NCBI GenBank assembly: GCA_016584305.1
Contig: JACEEZ010016136.1
Coordinates: 38,501-102,500 of the forward strand
Direction of reading: 5' to 3'
Length of the DNA stretch: 64,000 nucleotides
DNA from: Chionoecetes opilio
Lineage: Eukaryota; Arthropoda; Malacostraca; Decapoda; Majidae
In this document: positions 12,087 through 24,769 of the stretch, one piece after another
Numbering within the stretch: the stretch's first letter is position 1
How the letters are laid out: each line of letters begins with the position of its first letter
The notes under the pieces: model-generated
Seen by the model: the letters and a program-made list of their open reading frames with translations, nothing else
Databases searched by the model: none
Told to the model about the DNA's origin: nothing
Position numbers and translations under genes: made by a program

Positions 12087-13771
12087 ATGGCCTCTACATC
12101 TCACAGAAGAAAGTGCTCAAATGATCCAAATATATTTTGCTACATCTGTGGAAGCTTTACTCTGAAGACTCAGAGGCGCAACATTACTGACTTTGTTAAG
12201 AGCGTGTATTTTGCGTACTTCAAAGTACCACTTGGAGACCAAGACAAGCATTGGGCTCCTCACAAAGTGTGCAAAACCTGTGTTGAGACTTTGAGATCAT
12301 GGTCTCAAGGAAAGAAGGCTAAACTTAAGTTTGGAGTGCCTATGGTTTGGAGAGAACCAAGCAATCATTTAGATGACTGCTATTTCTGCCTTGTCAATGA
12401 AAAAGGTTTCAATAAGAAAAACAAGAAATATTTGCAATACCCAAGTATCCCTTCAGCTATTCGACCAGTTACCCATAGTGAAGAAATACCTGTACCAATA
12501 TTTACTGAGCTTCAAAAAAATGATGAACAGATCTCTGCTCACCTGCTCCCACTGATGAAGAAGACACTACAGATATTTTTCAGCCATCTGATGAAGATTG
12601 TGACAAACCAATTCTGTTTACTCAGTCTGCTTTGAATGATTTGGTTAGAGATCTTTATCTACCAAAAGAGTCTGCTGAACTGTTGTCTTCAAGACTGCAA
12701 GAGAATCGAATGCTGAAACCCGGCACAGGTGTCTCATTTTATCGTAACGGGGAAGCAACTGCGTAAGTACTTCCATTCAGATGGCCAGCTTGTCTATTGT
12801 ACTGATGTAGAAGGGCTACTTCTTTTATGGGACTGCTAGCATATGATTCAAGGGATTGGAGCTTTTTATTGACAGTTCCAAAAGAAGTTTGAAATGTGTT
12901 CTGTTACACAATGGAAATAAGTATGGCTCTGTACCAATAGGTCATTCTGTAAAACTTAAAGAAGAATATAACATCAAGATTGTCCTAGAGAGGTTGCAAT
13001 ATCATGTTCATGGGTGGTTAATTTGTGTCGATTTGAAAATGGTTAACTTTCTTTTAGGTCAGCAAGGAGGGTACACAAAATACCCCTGTTTTCTGTGTTA
13101 CTGGGACAGTAGAGCTATAGCAGAGCATTGGGTGAAAAAAGAATGGCCTCAGCGACAGAGTTTGGCATCTGGCGATAAGAATGTCATCAATGATCCTCTA
13201 GTGGATAGGAAGAAGATTGTCTTTCCTCCCTTGCACATAAAACTTGGATTGATGAAGCAGTTCGTCAAAGCTCTTGATCACAGTGGAGAATGCTTCAGCT
13301 ATATATGTTCAACTTTTCCTGGTCTTAGTGAAGAGAAGAAAAAGGCTGGAATATTTGATGGACCTCAAATAAGAACACTAATGAGAGATCCAAATTTTAT
13401 CACATCAATGAATGAGACAAAAGAAAGAGCTTGGAATGCATTTTGTATGTGGTGAAGAATTTTCTAGGGAATAAGAAAGCAGACAACTATGAAGAGATTG
13501 TGGAAGAGCTACTAATGAGCCTGCGAGATCTTGGATGTAGAATGAGTATCAAGGTTCACTATTTACACAGCCATTTGGACAAGTTTCCGGAGAACCTTGG
13601 GGATGTGACCGAGGAACAAGGGGAGCGTTTTCATCAGGACATTAAAACAATGGAAGAACGGTATCAAGGCCGGTGGACTCACATATGATGGCGGATTATT
13701 GCTGGAGCTTGATGAGAGACAACCCAGAAGCTTTACATCAGAGATCAGCCAAGAAAAAAAAATTCACATAA
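12087..13771 (+). pseudogene. Frameshifted gene of an uncharacterised metazoan protein family, candidate transposase
   Basis: A once ~560-residue protein, now in seven frame segments. The ATG at 12087 starts MASTSHRRKC, and in-frame codons continue upstream without another ATG. The N-terminal part has paired cysteines that look zinc-binding: CYIC, then HKVCKTC, then CYFC at about 12144-12390. The middle part (12856-13440) has IDSSK, ICVDLK and a further pair PCFLC, then PPLHIKLGLMK. The C-terminal part has HSHLDKFPEN and EEQGERFHQD (about 13560-13640) and ends in a lysine run at 13771. Frames change near 12500-12541, 12763, 12824, 12855, 13440 and 13680. From memory this family is widespread and unnamed in arthropods and cnidarians. 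Its place between TIRs suggests a transposase. The acidic residues in IDSSK, VDLK and EEQGE could be a DDE-type triad, which is inference. Since this stretch lies in the cleaner part of the sequence, the frameshifts are probably real. Confidence 0.8.
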
Positions 13772-13987
13772 CTGCTACTTGCCATTGATCTGTGCACCAT
13801 ATATATGTATTGTTTATATTTTATATTTCAATTCTGTCACTATATTTGATTTACTTGTACATGGACTTCGTAATCTTTGTAATTCCTTGATTAATAATAT
13901 ACAAAATGTATTACTAAAAATCACGTGTTTTATCTTGAAACCTTCGATATATAGGCTGATGAGTCATTTTCATCAAAATTGAAAATG
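13772..13987 (+). other. Transposon 3' untranslated region
   Basis: AT-rich sequence between the gene's stop codon and the right TIR. Nothing beyond a generic AT-rich 3' region is recognised. A 67-codon open frame at 13779-13982 has no recognisable features and is not supported as a gene. Confidence 0.6.
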
Positions 13988-14108
13988 CTATATCGCGAAA
14001 ACCTGATGTGATAGACAAAAATTGAGTTCATATTCGTAATCAGCAGCCCAAATTCAGTTAGAATTTGTTTTAAAACCTTTTGCCAGAAATATCGTGTTGA
14101 CCAGTGAA
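13988..14108 (-). repeat. Right terminal inverted repeat of the DNA transposon
   Basis: The reverse complement begins at CACTGGTCA (14106 leftward) and matches the left end through TTCTGGCA, GTTTTAAAAC, GGGCTGCTGA, TCTATCACATCAGG and GCGATATAG. The element closes with two extra bases (AA) before the right TTA duplication at 14109-14111. Confidence 0.8.
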
Positions 14109-15429
14109 TTATAGGTGCAAATTATTCTTAAAAAATTATTGTATACTTCAATTAGTAGGAAAACAGCTATATATCACCGATAACTAGCTAAAATCATTGA
14201 AAGAACACATTTTGAGGGTATAAAGCATTATCATAAGTTAAATTCCTCCTATTTATGTATAACACTACAATCTACAAGAAACTATGAAAAACACGTGTAA
14301 TATACAATTGTATCACAATATAGAGTCTCAAACTCTATTCTAAGCTTACAGTAGTTTAAAATAGCATTTTCTAACGAAAACAACTATAATACCACATTTT
14401 GAATTTCTCTATCAAAAAAAGGGCTGAATAATGTCAATTTTCGACATTTTTTTGCCCTTCAAAAACATTAAAAAATTTGAAAAAACGTTGTTCTTAAGAT
14501 TGAAATTGATACCTAAATTTCATGAAAAATACATATTTTAAGCTCATAATATTGTAAAATATAGGCGTTTAAAAGTGCTTAATAATGTCATATTTCGAAT
14601 TTTTTTAGCCTTGCTAAAAAACATTATAATACTTGAAAAAACGTTGTTTTTAAGATTAAATTGATACCTAAATTTCATAAAAAATACATATTTTTAGCTA
14701 TTCATTTTGTAAAATATAGTTGTAGCAAATATCAAAAGCTATTTAGCTACCGATATAAAGGAATATACTTCAATTGTAGAAAAAAACAGCTCCTCACTGA
14801 TAACTAGCTAAAATCATTGAAAAACTACATTTTGTGGGTATATAGCAATTGATAAGTAAAACTACTTGTATATATACAATAACGCTACAGTTTTACAAGA
14901 ATCTATGAAAAACGCTTTCAATAGGTTATAAAAATTGCAAGTGTTATATCACAATATATAACCTCCTACTCTTCTATTTTATAGCTTAATGTAATGTAAG
15001 CTAGGGGCAAATTATACTAAAAAAAGGATTGTATGGTTCAATTTGTAGAAAATCAGCTATATATTCACCGATAACTAGCTAAAATCATTGAAAGAACACA
15101 TTTTGAGGGTATATAGCATATCGTAAGGTGAATTCCTTTATTTATGATATAACACTACAATTTACAAGAGACTATAAAAACACTTGTAATATACAATTGT
15201 AACACAATATAGAGTCTCAAACACCTATTTTAAGCTTACAGTAGTTAAAATGCATTTTCTAACGAAAACAACTAAATACTACATTTTGAATTTCGCTATC
15301 AAAAAAAGGGCGGAATAATGTCAATTTTCGACATTATTTAGCCTTTCAAAAATACATTAAAACACTTGAAAAAACGTTGTTTTTAAGATTAAAATTAATA
15401 CATAAATTTCATGAAAAATACATATTTTA

Positions 15430-15475
15430 AGCTATATATTGTATATATATATAATTGTATACTTATATTGTAAAA
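15430..15475. repeat. TA-rich insertion in a subunit
   Basis: Between the usual TTTTAAGCT and ATTGTAAAATATAATTG the unit carries an extra TATATA-rich stretch of about 40 bases. Neighbouring units lack it. Replication slippage is the simple explanation. Confidence 0.6.
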
Positions 15476-16020
15476 TATAATTGTGTGAAAGTGCTTGATA
15501 ATGTCAAATTTCGACATTTTGTAGCCCTTCTAAAATACATTATAATACTTGAAAAAATGTTGTTTTTAAGATTAAAATTGATACCTAAATTTCATTAAAA
15601 ATACATATTTTTATCTCATAATATTGTAAAATATAGTTGTGTAAAAGAGCTGAACAAGTGCTCAAATTTCGACCTTTTTTAGCCTATCAAAAATACATTA
15701 AAATACTTGAAAAACATTGTTTTTAAGATTAAAATTGATACCTAAATTTCATGATAAATACATATTTTTACCTATTAATATTGTAAAATTTAGTTGTATG
15801 AAATATCAAAAGCTATTTAGCTACAGATATAAAGAAATATACTTCAATTTGTAGAAAAAAAACAACTCTTCACTGATAACTTGCTAAAATCATTGAAAAC
15901 ACTAAATTTTATGTGTTTATAGGAATATGATAAGTAAAACTACTTGTATATATACAATAACGCTACAGTTTACAAGAAACTATGAAAAACGCTTGCAATA
16001 TACCGTTATATCACAATAAA

Positions 16021-16140
16021 TAACCTCTTACTCTTCTATTTTATGCTTATATACAATATTATATACAATAACGCTACAGTTTACAAGAAACTATGAAAAA
16101 CGCTTGCAATAAACCGTTATATCACAATAAATAACCTCTT
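16021..16140 (+). repeat. Local ~111-bp tandem duplication within an A half
   Basis: The segment from ATACAATAACGCTACAG through TAACCTCTTACTCTTC is present twice in a row, with the landmark at 16021 and again at 16132. A short TATACAATATTATA junction precedes the second copy. This breaks the otherwise regular unit spacing. Confidence 0.75.
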
Positions 16141-17139
16141 ACTCTTCTATTTTATAGCTTAATGTAATGTAAGCTACTTATAGGTGCAAATTATTCTAAA
16201 AAAAGGATTGTGTGCTTCAATTTGTAGAAAAACAGCTATATATCACCGATAACTAGCTAAAATCATTAAAAAGAGCACATTTTGAGGGTATAAAGCATTA
16301 TCGTAAGGTAAATTCCTTCTATTTATGATATAACACTACAATTTACAAGAGACTATGAAAAACACGTGTAATATACAATTGTATCACAATATAGAGTGTC
16401 AAACTCCTATTATAAGCTTACAGTAGTTAAAATAGCATTTTCTAACGAAAACAACTATAATACTACATTTTGAATTTCGCTATCAAAAAAAGGGCTGAAT
16501 AATGTCAATTTTCGACATTTTTTAGCCATGCATAAATACATTAAAACACTTGAAAAAACGTTGTTTTTAAGATTAAAATTAATCCCTAAATTTCATGAAA
16601 AATACATATTTTAAGCTCATAATATTGTAAAATATAATTGCGTAAATGTGCTAAATAATGTCAAATTTTGACATTTTTTAGCCTTTCAAAAATACATTAA
16701 AATACTTGAAAAAACGTTGTTTTTAAGATTAAAATTGATACCTAAATTTCATGAAAAATACAAATTTTTAGCTCATAATATTGTAAAATATAGTTGTGTA
16801 AAAGTGCTTAGGAATGTTAAATTTCGACAATTTTTAGCCTTTCAAAAATACATTAAAATACTTGAAAAAACATTGTTTCTAAGATAAAAATTGATGCCTA
16901 AATTTCATGAAAAATACATATTTTAACTATTAATTTTGTAAAATATAGTTGTAGCAAATATCAAAAGCTATTTAGCTACAGATATTAAGAACTATACTTC
17001 AATTTGTAGAAAGAAAAAAACTCTTCACTGATAACTTGCTAAAATCATTGAAAGCACTAAATTTTATGTGTTTATAGCAATATGATAAGTAGAACTACTT
17101 GTATATATACAATAACGCTACAGTTTACAAGAAATTATG

Positions 17140-17192
17140 AAAAACGCATGCAATATTTATGATGCGCTTGCAATTATGATATATTTTATCAC
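17140..17192. repeat. Small insertion/duplication in an A half
   Basis: The usual AACGCTTGCAATATACCG is replaced by a longer stretch with GCATGCAATATTTATGATG and a second GCGCTTGCAATTATGAT before the array resumes at TTTTATCACAATAAATAACC. It looks like a partial duplication with added bases. Confidence 0.5.
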
Positions 17193-17299
17193 AATAAATA
17201 ACCTCTTACTCTTCTATATATTAGCTTAATGTAATGTAAGCTACTTATAGGTGCAAATTATTCATAAAAAATGATTGTATACTTCAATTAGTAGGAAAA

Positions 17300-19250
17300 C
17301 AGCTATATATCACCGATAACTAGCTAAAATCATTGAAAAGAACACTTTTTGAAGGTATAAAGCATTATCATAAGTTAATTTCCTACTATTTATGATATAA
17401 CACTACAATTTACAAGAAACTATGAAAAACACGTGTAATATACAATTGTATCACAATATAGAGTCTCAAACTCCTATTACAAGCTTACAGTAGTTTAAAA
17501 TAGCATTTTCTAACGAAAAAAACTATAATACTACATTTTGAATTTCTCTATCAAAAAAACGGCTGAATAAAGTCAATTTTCGACATTTTTTAGCCATTCA
17601 AAAATACATTAAGACACTTGAAAAAAGGTTGTTTTTAAGATTAAAATTGATACCTAAATTTCATAAAAAATTACATTTTTTAAGCTCATAATATTTAAAA
17701 ATATAGTTGTGTAAAAGTGCTGAATAAAGTCAAATTTCGAGATTTTTTTGCCATTCAAAAGTACATTAAAATACTTGAAAAAACGTTGGTTTTAAGATTA
17801 AAATTGATACCTAAATTTCATAAAAAAATATATATCTTTAGCTATTAATTTTGTAAAATATAGTTGTAGCAAATATCAAATCCTATCTAGCTACCGATAT
17901 AAAGGAATATACTTCAATTTGTAGAAAAAAACAGCTCTTCACTGATAACTAGCTATAATCATTGAAAACACTACATTTTATGGGTATATAGCAATACGAT
18001 AAGTAAAACTACTTGTATATATACAATAACGCTACAGTTTACAAGAAACTATGAAAAACGCTTGCAATATACCGTTATATCACAATAAATAACCTCTTAC
18101 TCGTCTATTTTATAGCTTAATGTAATGTAAGCTACTTATAGGTGCAAATTATTCTAAAAAAAGGATTGTATGCTTTAATTTGTATAAAAACAGCTATATA
18201 TCACCAATAACTAGCTAAAATCATTTCAAAGAACACATTTTGAGGGTATAAAGCATTATCTTATGGTAAATTCCTTCTATTTATGATATAACACTACAAT
18301 TTACAAGAGACTATGAAAAACACGTGTAATATACAATTGTATCACAATATAAAGTCTCAAACTCCTATTATAAGCCTACAGTAGTTAAAATAGCATTTTC
18401 TAACGAAAACAACTATAATACTACATTGTGAATCTCGCTATAAAAAAAAGGCTGAATATTGTCAATTTTCGACATTTTTTAGCCTTTCAAAAATACATAA
18501 CAAAACTTGAAAAAACGTTGTTTTTAAGATTAAAATTGATACCTAAATTTCATAACAAATACATATTTTAAGCTCATAATATTTAAAAATATAGTTGTGT
18601 AAAAGTGCTGAATAAAGTCAAATTTCGACATTTTTTAGCCATTCAAAAATACATTAAAATACTTGAAAAAACGTTGTTTTTAAGATTAAAATTGTTACCT
18701 AAATTTCATAAAAAATACATATTCATAGCTATTAATTTTGTAAAATATAGTTGTGTAAAAGTGCTGAATAATGTCGAATTTCGACATTTTTTAGCGTTTC
18801 AAAAATACATTAAAATACTTGAAAAAAAACTGTTTATAAGATTAAAATTGATACCTAAATTTCATGAAAAATACATATTTTTAGCTATTAATTTTGTAAA
18901 ATATAGTTGTAGCAAATATCAAAAGCTATTTAGCTACAGATATAAAGAAATATACTTCAATTTGTAGAAAAAAATAACTCTTCACTGATAACTTGCTAAA
19001 ATCATTGAAAACACTAAATTTTATGTGATTATAGCAATATGATAAGTAAAATTACTTGTACATATACAATAACGCTACAGTTTACAAGAAACTATGAAAA
19101 ACGCTTGCAATATACCGTTTAATCACAATAAATAACCTCTTACTCTTCTATTTATTAGCTTAATGTAATGTAAGCTACTTATAGGTGCAAATTATTCTAA
19201 AAAAAGGATTGTATACTTCAATTTGTAGGAAAACAGCTATATATCACCGA
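17300..19250 (+). repeat. Segmental duplication partner B of 6700-8650
   Basis: Shares rare variants with 6700-8650 at a constant offset of about 10.59 kb. One of these, TCCTATCTAG, recurs once more at about 19812, which points to a further ~1.93-kb two-unit duplication. Borders are approximate. Confidence 0.6.
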
Positions 19251-19907
19251 TAACAAGCTGAAATCATTGAAAAGAACACATTTTGAAGGTATAAAGTATT
19301 ATCATCAGTTAAATTCCTACTATTTATGATATAACACTACAATTTACAAGAAACTATGAAAAACACGTGTAATATACAATTGTATCACAATATAGAGCCT
19401 CAAACTCCTATTATAAGCTTACAGTAGTTTACAATAGCATTTTCTAACGAAAACAACTATAATACCACATTTTGAATTTCTCTATCAAAAAAACGGCTGA
19501 ATAAAGTCAATTTTCGACATTTTTTTGCTATTCAAAAATACATTAAAACATTTGAAAAAACGTTGTTTTTAAGATTAAAATTGATACCTAATTTTCATAA
19601 CAAATACATATTTTAAGCTCATAATATTTAAAAATATAGTTGTGTAAAAGTGCTGAATAAAGTCAAATTTCGACATTTTTTAGCCATTCAAAAATACATT
19701 AAAATACTAGAAAAAAATTGTATTTAAGATTAAAATTGGTACCTAAATTTCATAAAAAATACATATTTTTAGCTATTAATTTTGTAAAATATAGTTGTAG
19801 CAAATATCAAATCCTATCTAGCTACCGATATAAAGGAATATACTTCAATTTGTAGAAAAAAACAGCTCTTCACTGATAACTAGCTATAATCATTGAAAAC
19901 ACTACAT

Positions 19908-19960
19908 TTTATAGGTATATAGTATATAGTATATAGTATATAGGTATATGGTATATAGCA
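19908..19960. repeat. ATATAGT-type microsatellite inside an A half
   Basis: The usual TATGGGTATATAGCAATA is expanded into repeated TATATAG and GGTATA units before GCAATACGATAAG. It adds about 35 bp and accounts for the 924-bp landmark spacing (19133 to 20057). Confidence 0.8.
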
Positions 19961-20420
19961 ATACGATAAGTAAAACTACTTGTATATATACAATAACGCT
20001 ACAGTTTAGAAGACACTATGAAAAACGCTTGCAATATACCGTTATATCACAATAAATAACCTCTTACTCGTCTATTTTATAGCTTAATTAAATGTAAGCT
20101 ACTTATAGGCGCAAATTATTCTAAAAAAAGGATTGTATACTTCAATTTGTAGGAAAACAGCTATATATCACCGATAACTAGCTAAAATCATTGAGAAGAA
20201 CACATTTTGAGGGTATAAAGCATTATCATAAATTAAATTCCTACTATTTATGATATAACACTACAACTTACAAGAAACTATGAAAAACACGTGTAATATA
20301 CAATTGTAACACAATATAGAGTCTCAAACTCCTATTATAAGCTTACAGTAGTTAAAATAGCATATTCTAACGAAAACAACTATAATACTACATTTTTAAT
20401 TTCGCTATCAAAAAAAGGGC

Positions 20421-21200
20421 TGAATAATGTCAATTTTCGACATTTTTTAGCTCCTCAAAAATACATAAAAACACTTGAAAAAACGTTGTTTTTAAGATTA
20501 AAATTTATACCTAAATTTCATGAAAAATACATATTTTAAGCTCATAATATTGAAAAATATAATTGTGTAAAAGTGCTGAATAATGTCATATTTCGACATT
20601 TTTCAGCGTTTCAAAAATACATTAAAATACTTGAAAAAACATTGTTTTTAAGATTAAAATTGATACCTAAATTTCATGAAAAATACATATTTTTAGCTAT
20701 TAATTTCGTAAAATATAATTGTGTATATGTGCTGAATAATGTCAAATTTCGACATTTTTTAGCCCCTCAAAAATACATTAAAATACTTGAAAAAACATTG
20801 TTTTTAAGATTAAAATTAATACCTAAATTGCATGAAAAATACATATTTTTAGCTCATAATATTAAAAAATATAATTGTGTATAAGTGCTGAATAATGTCA
20901 AATTTCGACATTTTTTAGCCCCTCAAAAATACATTAAAATACTTGAAAAAACGTTGTTTTTAAGATTAAAATTGATACCTAAATTTCATGAAAAATACAT
21001 ATTTTTAGCTCAGAATATTGTATAATATAGTTGTCTAAAAGTGCTGAATAATGTCAAATTTCGACATTTTTTTGCCCTTCAAAAATACATTAAAATACCT
21101 GAAAAAACATTGTTTTTTAAGAATAAAATTGATACTTAAATTTCATGAAAAAAACATATTTTTTTAGCCATTAATTTTGTAAAATGTAGTTTTGCAAATA
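20421..21200 (+). repeat. Block of five 156-bp subunits
   Basis: The AATGTC...GACATT hairpin motif lies near 20427, 20582, 20738, 20894 and 21050, a regular 155-156-bp period. The first subunit has the first-position form (AATGTCAATTTTCGACATT with AAAACACTTG). The middle ones carry CAAATTTCG or CATATTTCG with AAAATACTTG. The last leads into TAGCCATTAATTTTGTAAAATG. Landmark spacing across this unit is 1358 bp. Confidence 0.9.
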
Positions 21201-24200
21201 TCAAAAGCTATTTAGGTACAGATATAAAGAAATATACTACAATTTGTAAAAAAAAAAAACTCTTCAGTGCTAACTTGCTAAAATCATTAAAAACACTAAC
21301 TTTTATGGGTTTATAGCAATATGATAAGTAAAACTACTTGAATATATACAATAACGCTACAGTTTACAAGAAACTATGAAAAACGCTTGCAATATACCGT
21401 TATATCACAATAAATAACCTCTTACTCTTCTATTGATTAGCTTAGTGTAATATAAGCTACTTATAGGTGCAAATTATTCTAAAAAAAAGAATTGTATACA
21501 TCTATTTGCAGGAAAACAGCTATATATCACCGATAACTAGCTAAAATCATTGAGAAGAACACATTTTGATGGTATAAAGCATTATCATAAATTAAATTCC
21601 TACTAATTATGATATAACACTACAATTTACAAGAAAATATGAAAAACACGTGTAATATACAAATGTATCACAATATAGAGTCTCAAACGCCTATTATCAG
21701 CTTACAGTAGTTTAAAATAGCATTTTCTAACGAAAACAACTATACTACCATATTTTGAATTTCTCTATCAAATAAAGGGCTGAATAATGTCAATTTTCGA
21801 CATTTTTTAGCCCTTCAAAAATACATTAAAACACTTGAAAAAATGTTGTTATTTAGATTAAAATTGATACCTAAATTTCATGAAAAATATATATTTTAAG
21901 CTCATAATATTGTAAAATATAGTGTGTGTAAAAGTGCTGAATAATATCAAATTTTGACATATTTTAAGCCTTTCAAAAATACATTAAAATATTTGAAAAA
22001 ACATTGTTTTTAAGATTAAAATTGATACCTAAATTTCACGAAAAATATATATTTTTAGATATTAATTTTGTAGAATATAGTTGTAGCGAATATCAAAAGC
22101 TATTTAGCTACAGATATAAAGAAATATACTTAAATTTGTAGAAAAAAACAACTCTTCACTGATAACTTATTAAAATCATTGAAAACACTAAATTATATGT
22201 GTTTATAGCAAAATGATAAGTAAAACTACTTGTACATATACAATAACGCTACAGTTTACAAGAAACTATGAAAAACGCTTGCAATATACCGTTATATCAC
22301 AATAAATAACCTCTTACTCTTCTATTTTATAGCTTAATGTAACGTAAGCTAGTTATAGGTGCAAATTATTCTAAAAAAAGGATTGTATTCTTCAATTTGT
22401 AGAAAAACAGCTATATATCACCGATAACTAGCTAAAATCATTGAAAAGAACACATTTTGAGGGTATAAAGCACTTTCTTATGAAAAAATCCTGCTATTTA
22501 TGATATAACACTACAATTTACAAGAGCCTGAAAAACACGTGTAATATACAATTGTATCACAATATAGAGTCTCAAACTCCTATTATAAGCTTACAGTAGT
22601 TAAAATAGCATTTTCTAACGAAAACAACAATAATACTATATTTTGAATTTCGCTATCAAAAAAAGGGTTGAATAATGTCAAATTTTCGACATTTTTTTGT
22701 CTTTCAAAAATACATTAAAACACTTGAAAAACGTTGTTTTTAAGATTAAAATTAATACCTAAATTTCATGAAAAATACATATTTTAAGCTCATAATATTG
22801 TAAAATATAATTGTGTAAAAGTGCTGAATAATGTCAAATTTCGACATTTTTTAGCCCATCAAAAATACATTAAAATACTTTTAAAAACGTTGTTTTTAAG
22901 ATTAAAATTGATACCTAAATTTCATGAAAAAAACATATTTTTAGCTCATAATATTGTACAATATAGTTGTGTAAAAGTGCTTTATAATGTCAAATTTCGA
23001 CATTTTTTAGCCTTACAAAAATATATTAAAATACATGAAAAAACATTGTTTTTAAGATAAAAATTTATGCCTAAATTTCATGAAAAATACATATTTAGCT
23101 ATTAATTAATTTTGTAAAATATAATTATAGCAAATATCAAAAGCTATTTAGCTACAGATATTAAGAAATATACTTCAATTTGTAGAAAAAACAAACTCTT
23201 CACTGATAACTTGCTAAAATAATTGAAAACACTAAATTTTATGTGTTTATAGCAATATGATAAGTAAAACAACATGTATATATACAATAACGCTACAGTT
23301 TACAAGAAACTATGAAAAACGCTTGCAATATACCGTTTTATCACAATAAAGAATCTCTTTCTCTTCTATATATTAGCTTAATGTAATGTAAGCTACTTAT
23401 AGGTGCAAATTATTCCTAAAAATTGATTGTATACTTCAATTAGTAAGAAAACAGCTATATATCACCGATAACTAATTAAAATAATTGAAAAGAACACGTT
23501 TTGAGGGTATAAAACATTATCATAAGTTAAATTCCTTCTATTTATGATATAACACTACAATATACAAGAAACTATGAAAAACACGTGTAATATACAATTG
23601 TATCACAATATAGAGTCTCAAACTCCTATTCTAAAATTAAAGTAGTTTAAAATAGCATTTTCTAACGAAAACAGCTATAATACCACATTTCGAAATTCTC
23701 TATCAGAAAAAGGACTAAATAATTTCAATTTTCGACATTTCTTAGCCCTTCAAAAATACACTAAAACACTTGAAAAAACGTTCTTTTTAAGATTAAAATT
23801 GATACCTAAATTTCATGAAAAATATATATTTTAAGCTCATAATATTGTAAAATATAGTTGTTTATAAGTGCTGAATAATGTCAATTTTCGACATTTTTTA
23901 GCTATTCAAAAATACATTAAAACACCTGAAAAAATGTTGTTTTTAAGATTGAAATTGATACCTAAATTTCATGAAAAATACATATTTCAAGCTCATAATA
24001 TTGTATAATATAGTCGTGTAAAAGTGCGTAATATTGTCAAATTTCGACATTTTTTAGCCTTTCAAAAATACATTATAATACTTGAAAAAACGTTGTTTTT
24101 GAGATTAAAATTGATACCTAATTTTTCATAAAAAATACATATTTTTAGCTATTAATTTTGTAAAATATAGTTGTAGCAAATATCAAAAGCTATTTAGCTA

Positions 24201-24769
24201 CCGATATATAGGAATATACTTCAATTTGTAGAAAAAACAGCTCTTCACTGATAACTAGCTAAAATCATTGAAAAACAACATTTTATGGGTTTATAGCAAT
24301 ATGATAAGTAAAACTACTTGTATATATTTAATAACGCTACAGTTTACAAGAAACTATGAAAAACGCTTGCAATATACCGTTATATCACAATAAATAGCCT
24401 CCTACCCTCTATTTTATAGCTTAATGTAATGTAAGCTACTTATAGGTGCAAATTATTCTAAAAAAAGGATTGTATGCTTCAATTTGTAGAAAAACAGCTA
24501 TATATCACCGATAACTAGCTAAAATCATTGAAAAGAACACATTTTGAAGATATATAGCATTATCTTATGGTAAATCCTTCTATTTATCATATAACACTAC
24601 AATTTACAACATATAATGAAAAATACGTGTAATATACAATTGTATCACAATATAGAGTCTCAAACTCCTATTATAAGCTTACAGTAGTTAAAATAGCATT
24701 TTCTAACGAAAACAACTATAATACTACATTTTGAATTTCGCTATCAAAAAAAGGGGTGAATAATGTCAA

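Larger units (their letters stand above)
11559..14108 (+). mobile_element. DNA transposon with long imperfect TIRs
   Basis: A 2.55-kb insertion of much less AT-rich sequence interrupts one satellite unit. Both ends carry CACTGGTCA in inverted orientation (11565-11573; TGACCAGTG at 14098-14106). Inside these is imperfect inverted similarity over about 120-130 bp: TTCTGGCA, GTTTTAAAAC, GCTGA and TCTATCACATCA occur in the same order from each end. A TTA duplication flanks it. One frameshifted gene lies inside. The CACTG terminus and 3-bp duplication resemble CACTA-type (CMC) elements, while TTA also fits PIF/Harbinger. Superfamily is unassigned, and internal decay suggests it cannot move by itself. 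Confidence 0.85.

Noticed and set aside
13779..13982. 67-codon open frame after the transposon gene
   Set aside because: AT-rich hydrophobic-looking translation of the 3' untranslated region. It has no family resemblance.
11559..14108. piggyBac- or Kolobok-type insertion (TTAA target)
   Set aside because: The native site in other units is CTTATAGG, not TTAA, and only TTA can be duplicated consistently. The protein does not resemble a piggyBac transposase.
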